Below are positions 56,166 through 64,000 of a stretch of DNA of 64,000 nt, one piece after another. Below the pieces are notes generated by a model. It had not been told where the DNA came from and did not search any database. It saw only the letters and a program-made list of their open reading frames with translations. The stretch covers positions 16,220,173 through 16,284,172 of the forward strand of contig LR990045.1 in NCBI GenBank assembly GCA_905147135.1, read 5' to 3'. The DNA comes from Blastobasis lacticolella. Lineage: Eukaryota > Arthropoda > Insecta > Lepidoptera > Blastobasidae. How positions within the stretch are numbered: the stretch's first letter is position 1; each line of letters opens with the position of its first letter. The position numbers were made by a program, and so were the translations under genes.

Positions 56166-56814
56166 AGATAATGTCTAAATAGTAACACCGAGGATTATGC
56201 CGGAAGTGAATACTTTTTAAAATGTTTTCGAAATTTAGAAGTGTCCGTTCTATTAAAATATTTGTAATGTACATTATAAAAAGATCTAGTAATTATAGTA
56301 AATGTTTCATGCGTGTTGATTCATAGACCATTTTTAACAATGTCTTTTAGTTATAGAGTATTGAGTTGAATTATTCACATATATTAACTAAGGCAGAGTT
56401 AAGTTACTTATAAAACGCGATAAGGCGAATATTGCATAAATTTGCATGAGTCGATAAGGTTAGGGGGCAGTGAAGCTGTCATAATGGTTTATTAGTACTG
56501 TGATAATTATAACTAACAAGAGCGTAGCAACTCGCACTTACTCGTACTTTAAATACACGTCAGAAATCAAATTTTTTCTTTAGGTATACTAACCGTCAAG
56601 TAAAGTCAAACTTGTTGATGACGTTGATTGACGTTGGTACAGTTGAACTTGTAGGATGGTAGTAGAAGAGATTTGGCCGAATAAATGTCCTACCTAATCA
56701 TATATGGGTGACAACAGTACTTAGGTAAAAATATGTTTATGACAAAGTTGTTTCCGAATAAAATATCCTGCCTTTTTCGTTTGGCTTTTGGGAAAACGAC
56801 TGTCATCCACATTA

Positions 56815-56950
56815 CTACCCTCATTAAGGGTAGTTAAATGATGATAATTACTTAACTACCCTCATTAAGGGTAGTTAACTAATGATCATCATTAAGGGCA
56901 GTTAACTAATGATCATTAGGTAACTACCCTTAATGAGGGTAGTAATTAAC
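56815..56950. repeat. Palindromic 'actacccttaatgagggtag' cluster
   Basis: Four to five copies of 'ctaccctcattaagggtagt' in alternating orientation, separated by 'taactaatgatca'. Each copy is nearly self-complementary. Confidence 0.85.
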
Positions 56951-57174
56951 TAATGAGCGACCACTACAATAAAAGGACTAAAATTTTGTGTTATAATTTA
57001 GTATTTACAAAACTTTGTAACCGTTAACATTACATTTGTCCTGCGACTGAAAAGTGTTAGAATGGAAAGTTTAATAACTAATTTAGACTTGTTTGTTCTT
57101 CTAAAAAGTTAAAGTACTTCATTTGACTATAAAGTATTGTTTGGTGCAGTTATGTCTCGCTTAGGTTACGGGTA

Positions 57175-57670
57175 TACGGTTTTCCTTGCTGTTTCAGAGA
57201 TAATTTGATTTTTCATATTGGCTCCATACATTTTTTTCGTAATACTCTTACAGATGGTTATAAAACTAATTATTCATGATTTTTTGACATACTCCATATA
57301 ACGGTTACTGCTGCAGATTTTTTTTTTAAAAATCTTCGAAATATTTTATTTATTTATTTATAAACGGTTCCTTTCGGTGAGAATTTACCCTACCTACATC
57401 TACCTACTATTTCTAGGAACCAAGCCTAATACTATATGATTTAACGTGTTGCTAAATTCTCACCGAAAGGAACCGTGTATAAATAAATAAATAAAATATT
57501 TCGACGATTTTTAAAAAAAATTCTGCAGCAGTAACCGTTATATGGAGTATGTCAAAAAATCATGAATAATTAGTTTTATAACCATCTGTAAGGATATTAC
57601 GGTTTTCCTAGCGGTTTCAGAGATACATAATTGGATTTTTCATATTGGCTCCATACATTTTTTTCGTAAA
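57175..57670. mobile_element. ~500 bp near-perfect palindrome
   Basis: The left arm 'acagatggttataaaactaa' through 'gcagattttttttttaaaaatc' to 'ggttcctttcggtgagaatt' (57250-57386) is mirrored at 57456-57596. Outside the arms, 'ttttcatattggctccatac' occurs as a direct repeat at about 57211 and 57638. Confidence 0.88.
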
Positions 57671-57884
57671 AAAAATATAATTCATTTGTTTTTGCGCAGA
57701 GTTAACTCGGATAACATTTTTGTGTATAGTTATAGCTCATGGAAGCAATTCCCGCCAAAAAAACGACACATTAAAAGTTGAGTTGCCTATGTCTATGAAG
57801 CTCGATTTTCAGCCCACTGTGCGCCGCCAATAATGGATATCAAGCCCAAACCTTTTATGTACCTACCCCAACGGCACTAATAAA

Positions 57885-58065
57885 ATGAAACGTCAGCGCG
57901 CTCCAGACTAATTGTTAAAAGGATTTATCGGGCTCTCGGATGGATGTGTCGTCGTAGCCTATATGCGATACTAATGAAATGAAACGTCACCAGGCTCCAG
58001 ACTAATTTTTAAGACCAATATTGGACTCTCGGATGGAGCCGTAGCCTATATGCGATTTAGCGTGG
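57885..58065. repeat. Two direct copies of an ~100 bp unit
   Basis: 'aatgaaacgtca', 'ctccagactaatt', 'gactctcggatgga' and 'cgtagcctatatgcgat' occur at 57885-57970 and again at 57975-58055. Confidence 0.82.
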
Positions 58066-58069
58066 ATTT

Positions 58070-59630
58070 GGCGCGCCCGGTAATGGATTCGTGATAGAGG
58101 ATTTGTCATAAATAATAATGGAGGCAGACTTGTTTTCGGACCAGAAATTGACCTGTTACTACTATTCGTACGTTGTCTCTGTTGCTCCCGCGTAAATATA
58201 TTTGCATCACGCTCGCACAGAGTCGCGTCCTAAAATTGCGCAACACCTCCTTGCTGCTTTAACTTTTAATCGAACTAACATTTGTATTATATACTTTATT
58301 TATTGCAACCTTGACAGCTATTAAATCTGTATTACAAACAATAAGAAAGTACCTTAGTAAACAGCCAACTACAATGTTTGACATTATAATTTTTATATTT
58401 ACCGCAAAGTTATAAAAATAAATGTAACAATATACATTACTTTTACACAAATATACAGTATGTCATGATATAAGTGTATGAAAAGTGTGCGTGTAGTAGG
58501 GAGGAGAATCTTGAAGAAATGCTTGATTATTTTTTTTAAAATATGTTTGCAAACTTTTAATGGCCATGTGAGAAGGCGCGTCCCTCACTTTATATTGTTA
58601 CACGCTTTTATTTACTTTCACATGTCCCCGTGGTTGTTCGCAATAGTATCTTGCAAGTTAAATTTGACCTATTTCCCCGTGTCTGATAGAGCTGACATTT
58701 TGCATACTTATGTTAATTCGGTGACAATGTTATGATACCATCCAGTTGATCTGAAGATAGTGACGGTACGTAAACTCCTAAACAAGGCATGATAAAATCA
58801 TCGTGTTTGAGCTTGTTTGATTAATCTTGACAAGTACATTGACTGATCACAGACAAAGCACGATAAAATGTTACTATGAAAATATATGTATCATTTGAGA
58901 ATTTGTTAACGATATGCATATTGCGTTGTAACAATTAAGAAGTTTTTTTTTATTAATAAAAATCTGTACAACAACAGCGCGTTTTTGTGGCGTGTACTGT
59001 TTCATAAAGCAAAGACTGACGCTTCTATGCGGGCTGTCACAAGCCAAATCTGATAACCGGTTTGGTAATTGGGCCATTCGTTACCTTGGTACCGTTTTTA
59101 TGTCAAAAAATCACGAAGGAACACGCGAAATCACGGAATCGCGGAAAAACTGAATTTTACGCGTTCCGCGACGTATCGTGTCACTGATTAAATGTTTCTT
59201 TGAAAAACGGGTAGATAGGTAAGCTAATGATTTTTGTTGATAATTTTTACTAGTTACTAAGTAATTATGCAATATGCAGGAAAGCTTATCTTCGCGGGAG
59301 TCATTTACGTTCATTATTATGTTATAAAACAAATAAATGGGCCCTGAACTGTTAAAACAATGAGTCTCAGGTAAGGAAAAAGTAAGAATAACCCCTATGG
59401 TATATGGGTGTGTGCCTACCGGTAGGTAGGTAGGGATAGGTATATCACAATCATAATAGAACAGGACACGAATGTAATGAAACCTAGTATCCTACACACG
59501 TATAAATAAAGTTAAGTACATTTTAATCTTTTAAGTTAGGACTTATGTATAGCAAAAAAGGTACCTACCACTTCAACGTCTGACATCGACCTGACGTGCG
59601 ATTCATTCGGGACGGAACGTTTTCAGGGGG
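58070..59630. other. No gene recognised
   Basis: AT-rich. Open frames at 58478-58735 (+) and 59111-59332 (-) have no splice sites, domain or codon bias that I can support. Confidence 0.35.
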
Positions 59631-59994
59631 CTTACCATGGCCTGTGGGGTATGTAGCTGACCACACTAGACCCTGGAGGCTCACCGTGAGCTACGTCTAT
59701 AAAGCTAGCATAAGAAAGTGAGCAGAATCGTTTGTAATTCTGCTCAGAATTTAGTGCTAATTGAGTGCTAATTTAGTGCCAAATTCGCAAATTTGGTGCT
59801 CCATAAGATTTGCAGAAAATACAAATACTGCTACCTTTTGATCAAGCTAGCAGAGTACATGCCTAAATGCCTAAAACAGAATGACACAGCTTTACAATCA
59901 ATGATATAATATTTAGTGCTAATTAAGTGCTCTTGATATATAGAGATGAGAATTTCAAAAATGCGCAATTTTTTTTTTTTTTTTTTTTATAAGA

Positions 59995-61435
59995 AAAGTG
60001 CTAGTTTGACAGAAACAGCAAGTAATATCATCAGTATCGAGTATTTTGAGAGCATAACGATGGATGGACAGGGCGTAGGAATTAAGTGCTCAATAAGTGC
60101 TGTCGACATGAGAAGGAAAAAGGTTCAAACAACATTTTTTTTTAATGTTTTCAGCGGGTAACTGCTAGTTTAACAGAAACAGCAAGTAATATCTTAAAAT
60201 CGAGTACTTTGAGAGCATAACGATAGATGGACAGGGCGTAGGAATTAAGTGCTCAATAAGTGCTGTCGATATGAGATGAAAAAACAATAGATTTTTTTTT
60301 TGCATCGAGTAACTGCTCGTTTGTCAGAAACAGCAAGTAATATCTTCAAAATCGAGTACTTTGAGAGCATAACGATGGGTGGACAGGGCGTAGGAATTAA
60401 GTGCTCAATAAGTGCTGTCGATATGAGATGAAAAAAAGATCAAAGAAGGTGTTTTTTTAATTTTTCAGTGAAATACTGCTAGTTTGACAGAAATAGCAAG
60501 TAATATCTTCAAAATCGAGTACTTTGAGAGCATAACGATGGGTGGACAGGGCGTAGGAATTAAGTGCTCTATAAGTGCTGTCGATATGAGAAGAAAAAAA
60601 GATCAAAGAAGGTGTTTTTTTAATTTTTCATTGGAATACTGCTAGTTTGACAGAAATAGCAAGTAATATCTTTAAAATCGAGTACTTTGAGAGCATAACG
60701 ATGGAAGGACAGAGCGTAGGAATTAAGTGCTCCATAAGTGCTGTTGACATGAGAAGGAAAAAGGATCAAAGAAGTTTTTTTTTTATGTTTTCAGCGGGTA
60801 ACTGCTAGTTTAACAGAAACAGCAAGTAATACCTTAAAATCGAGTACTTTGAGAGCATAACGATAGATGGACAGGGCGTAGGAATTAAGTGCTCAATAAG
60901 TGCTGTATCGATTTTTTTTTTGCATCGAGTAACTGTTCGTTTGACAGAAACAGCAAGCAATATCTTTAAAATCGAGTACTTTAAGAGCATAACGATGGAT
61001 GGACAGGGCGTAGCAATTAAGTGCTCAATAAGTGCTGTCGATATGAGATGAAAAAACAATCGTTTTTTTTTTTTGCGTCGTTTGACAGAAACAGCAAGTA
61101 ATATCTTTAAAATCGAGTACGTTAAGAGCATAACGATGGATGGACAGGGCGTAGGAATTAAGTGCTCAATAAGTGCTGTCGATATGAGAAGAAAAAAAGA
61201 TCAAAGATGTTTTTTTAATTTCTCATGGGAATACTGCTAGTTTGACAGAAACAGCAAGTAATATCTTAAAATCGAGTACTTTGAGAGCATAACGATGGGT
61301 GGACAGGGCGTAGGAATTAAGTGCTCAATAAGTGCTGTCGATATGAGATGAAAAAACAATCGTTTTTTTTTTGCATCGAGTAACTGCTCTTTTTTTCAGA
61401 AACAGCAAGTAATATCTTTAAAATCGAGTACTTTG
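59995..61435. repeat. Left tandem array, about nine units of 135-166 bp
   Basis: Each unit has 'cagaaacagcaagtaatatc', 'aaaatcgagtactttgagag', 'cagggcgtaggaattaagtg' and 'ctcaataagtgctgtcgata', then a T-rich or A-rich spacer of variable length. Copies differ by few substitutions. Confidence 0.9.
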
Positions 61436-61436
61436 A

Positions 61437-61560
61437 GAACTAGCATATTCTGTAATGACTTCCAATACCTGTTCTTTTGGAACAGATGGCTTTCGCCCTG
61501 GTTTTAAGTCCATCTTTTTCAAATGTTTAATGAGAAATTCCAGATCAATTTAAAACACAC
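61437..61560 (-). other. Unique core of the foldback with a short captured coding-like segment
   Basis: On the minus strand about 40 codons are open (IKHLKKMDLKPGRKPS, then VPKEQVLEVITEYASSQ), with a Met at 61511-61513. The composition (basic, GRKP motif, helical) differs sharply from the flanking repeats and resembles the N-terminal part of a DNA-binding or transposase protein. The frame runs into repeat sequence on both sides, so it is a fragment. Confidence 0.45.
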
Positions 61561-62660
61561 GCTGAAAAAACAAAAAAAAATCTTCTTTGATCTTTTTTTC
61601 TTCTCATATCGACAGCACTTATTGAGCACTTAATTCCTACGCCCTGTCCATCCATCGTTATGCTCTTAAAGTACTCGATTTTAAAGATATTACTTGCTGT
61701 TTCTGTCAAACGAGCAGTTACTCGACGCAAAAAAAAAATCGATTGTTTTTTCATCTCATATCGACAGCACTTATTGAGCACTTAATTCCTACGCCCTGTC
61801 CATCCATCGTTATGCTCTTAAAGTACTCGATTTTAAAGATATTACTTGCTGTTTCTGTCAAACGAGCAGTTACTCGATGCAAAAAAAAACGATTGTTTTT
61901 TCATCTCATATCGACAGCACTTATTGAGCACTTAATTCCTACGCCCTGTCCACCCATCGTTATGCTCTCAAAGTACTCGATTTTAAGATATTACTTGCTG
62001 TTTCTGTTAAACTAGCAGTTACCCGCTGAAAAGATAAAAACAATATTTCTTTGATCCTTTTTCCTTCTCATGTCGAGAGCACTTAATTCCTACGCCCTGT
62101 CCACCCATCGTTATGCTCTCAAAGTACTCAATTTTGAAGATATTGCTTGCTGTTTCTGTCAAACTAGCAATATTCCCATGAAAATTAAAAAAAAATCTTC
62201 TTTGATCTTTTTTTCATCTCATATCGACAGCACTTATTGAGCACTTAATTGCTACGCCCTGTCCATGCATCGTTATGCTCTTGAAGTACTCGATTTTAAA
62301 GATATTACTTGCTATTTCTGTCAAACGAGCAGTTACTCGATGCAAAAAAAAAAATCTATTGTTTTTTCATCTCATATCGACAGCACTTATTGAGCACTTA
62401 ATTTCTACGCCCTGTCCATCTATCGTTATGCTCTCAAAGTACTCGATTTTAAAGATGTTACTTGCTGTTTCTGTTAAACTAGCAGTTACCCGCTGAAAAC
62501 ATAAAAAAAAATGATCTTTGATCCTTTTTCCTTCTCATGTCGACAGCACTTATTGAGCACTTAATTCCTACGCCCTGGCCATCCATCGTTATGCTCTCAA
62601 AATACTCGATACTGATGATATTACTTGCTGTTTCTGTCAAACTAGCACTTTTCTTATTAA
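61560..62660. repeat. Right tandem array, about seven inverted units
   Basis: Reverse-complement copies of the left-array unit ('cacttaattcctacgccctg', 'gttatgctctcaaagtactc', 'gatattacttgctgtttctg'). Open frames here are by-products of repeat periodicity. Confidence 0.9.
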
Positions 62661-62953
62661 AAAAAAAATTAAAAAATTTTCGCATTTTTGAAATTCTCAT
62701 CTCTATATATCAAGAGCACTTAATTAGCACTAAATATTATATCATTGATTGTAAAGCTGTGTCATTCTGTTTTAGGCATTTAGGCATGTACTCTGCTAGC
62801 TTGATCAAAAGGTAGCAGTATTTGTATTTTCTGCAAATCTTATGGAGCACCAAATTTGCGAATTTGGCACTAAATTAGCACTCAATTAGCACTAAATTCT
62901 GAGCAGAATTACAAACGATTCTGCTCACTTTCTTATGCTAGCTTTATAGACGT

Positions 62954-63131
62954 CCGTGAGCTCTTATAGCAGGACCTAAACAGAACTGCCCTGCTTAGAA
63001 AGAGACAAACTTATGTGACACGCAAAGAGATTGGAATGTTAGCGACCTTCATGTAGACTGGCAAGAAGGTCGCTAGCATTCTAATCTCGTTGGTGGCAGT
63101 TCTGTTTAGGTCCTGCTATAAGAGCTCATGG
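62954..63131. mobile_element. ~178 bp palindromic MITE, copy 2
   Basis: Ends 'ccgtgagctcttatagcagg' and 'cctgctataagagctcatgg', with an inner palindrome around 'tgtagactggcaagaaggtc' and 'gttagcgaccttc / aggtcgctagcat'. It is inserted within the right arm of the foldback at 59640-63175. Confidence 0.82.
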
Positions 63132-63379
63132 TAAGCCTCCAGGGTCTAGTGTGGTCGGCTACATACCCCACAGGCCACGCCCTCCGTGCCGAAAAAACCT
63201 TGCGGGGGACACGGAGAAAAAAGGTGCACGATACCGTTATTTTCCGAGGAAATTCCGTCCGTTCGGTTCCGCCCCGGATCGAAGACATAGTCGACGCGGC
63301 GACGCAGCAAAATTTCATACATTTACTTGAGCTACGGATTGAATCCGGGGTAGTTTTTTTCCGTTGCGTCCCGCCCCGG

Positions 63380-63435
63380 ATCCTTGTAGTCTGAGACTAA
63401 CTAGTGTTCTAGGACCAATATATTCTGAGTTATTA
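63380..63435. repeat. Fragment of the GACAGCTGTC-type repeat
   Basis: 'ctaactagtgttctaggacc' followed by 'gagttattac' matches one third of the unit seen elsewhere. Confidence 0.6.
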
Positions 63436-63629
63436 CGTAATTATAATACTTACATGGATTAAATCGGGGTAAATCGATTTGTTTCGTTTTCGAAAGTTTA
63501 CCAGCCATTGCATAATTATTTGGTAATTAAAAACATTCGTTATTAAAGGTTTTATACCCCTGGATAGTCACTTTGAAATTGGCAGTTGTTTACATTAGTG
63601 ATCTTTAATTTCAGTTCCGACTACTTATA

Positions 63630-63730
63630 ATACGTCTTTTTATTTATTTATCGTAGTATCTACTACAGTGGCGGACTTAAAGCTAAAATAGCATTATCTA
63701 CCAGTCTACGGAGAGATAACGAAAAAGGTA
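63630..63730 (-). mobile_element. LINE 3' end remnant
   Basis: 'tttttatttatttatcg', then 'agtggcggacttaaagctaa' and 'ctaccagtct', parallels 286-430 at the other end of the window. Same orientation. Confidence 0.45.
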
Positions 63731-64000
63731 GATAAGCGGAGCAGGAAGACAAGACAAGCAAAGATTGCACATAAGCTTAGTCAACCACAATCAAATAACA
63801 GACATTTACATAATAAATACATTAGCAGTTAAAAATTTGCTGTATTTAACTATTTATGTATTTATTATGTAAATGTCTGCTATTTGATTGTGCAAATTTT
63901 TATGTAAAACAGTTTTAAGAGTAGTATACATTGCCATAATCAATTATAGGCAAGGTATGATGGCAGGAGGAAGGAACAATTTAATTTATCCCTCTTATAC

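Larger units (their letters stand above)
59640..63175. mobile_element. 3.5 kb foldback element with opposed ~150 bp tandem arrays
   Basis: Outer arms match in reverse complement: 59645-59800 ('cctgtggggtatgtagctga', 'ccacactagaccctggaggc', 'aaagtgagcagaatcgttt') versus 62820-63175. Between are two arrays of the same unit in opposite orientation (59995-61435 and 61560-62660) around a 120 bp unique core. The right arm carries an extra palindromic MITE (62954-63131) that the left lacks. Confidence 0.88.

Noticed and set aside
59995..61435. CRISPR-like regular repeats
   Set aside because: Units are long tandem repeats without unique spacers, in a eukaryotic context.
61545..62815. Several 70-90 codon frames with shared sequence around 59.9-62.8 kb
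   Set aside because: They are periodic read-throughs of the ~150 bp tandem repeat in both orientations, not a protein family.

Overview
The window reads as a gene-poor, repeat-saturated stretch of a lepidopteran (moth or butterfly) nuclear genome. This rests on spliced genes with short GT-AG introns, runs of 'acctacctac'-type sequence, and several repeat types I associate with Lepidoptera: tRNA-derived SINEs ending in the 'ctagatggcgctgtgtgaa' tail, RTE-type LINE tails (43.2-43.4 kb), a small Helitron of the 'acccggcgcgacttcgttcgcg' type, and LINE 3' ends with the 'caatggcggacttaaagct' signature. No bacterial operon, CRISPR array, rRNA operon or true tRNA gene is visible.

Host genes. (1) 3.08-3.56 kb (-) and 7.54-8.23 kb (-) hold two related two-coding-exon genes for small secreted cysteine-rich proteins. 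They share an intron at the same place, phase 0, directly before the second cysteine of a knottin-like spacing. The distal copy has an in-frame TAG just after its signal peptide. (2) Between them on the + strand (6.42-7.45 kb) is a three-exon gene for a 124-residue protein with a signal peptide and a second hydrophobic segment; it converges on the second knottin-like gene with about 90 bp between stops. (3) 21.15-24.68 kb (-) is a four-exon gene for an 841-residue protein with a complete C-terminal MYND zinc finger, assembled across two exons, and five 40-residue Met/Asn-rich tandem repeats. None of these four could be matched to a named gene from the sequence alone.

Mobile DNA fills most of the rest. 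0-12 kb: a dispersed ~110 bp repeat centred on a GACAGCTGTC palindrome, SINEs, a foldback element (9.06-9.98 kb) with a perfect 21-bp hairpin, a LINE 3' end, and a 1.5 kb TIR element with TTA target duplication and a zinc-finger ORF (10.47-11.97 kb). 13.9-18.6 kb: an envelope-like remnant, a Ty3/gypsy integrase remnant, 5S-rRNA-like repeats and a non-LTR RT fragment. 26-33 kb: diverged local duplications, one copy holding a LINE insertion that the other lacks, a 10-bp-TSD MITE, and a mariner nested in a LINE. 33.86-41.88 kb: a full-length but broken Ty3/gypsy element with two 360-bp LTRs and CGGG target duplication, holding a nested LINE (36.58-38.27 kb) and a nested Helitron. The LINE insertion fused two unrelated reverse transcriptases into one 497-codon frame. 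44.34-47.20 kb: a shorter LTR element with GCGC target duplication, lacking pol. 47.9-63.2 kb: a run of large inverted-repeat (foldback) structures, plus two copies of a P-element-like transposon carrying a truncated THAP domain (50.45-51.62 and 54.53-55.71 kb).

The most promising material is the paired secreted cysteine-rich genes with the convergent gene between them, the MYND/tandem-repeat protein, and the THAP-carrying P-like family associated with foldback arrays. Functions for the host genes are not asserted; splice models are read by eye and have no transcript support.
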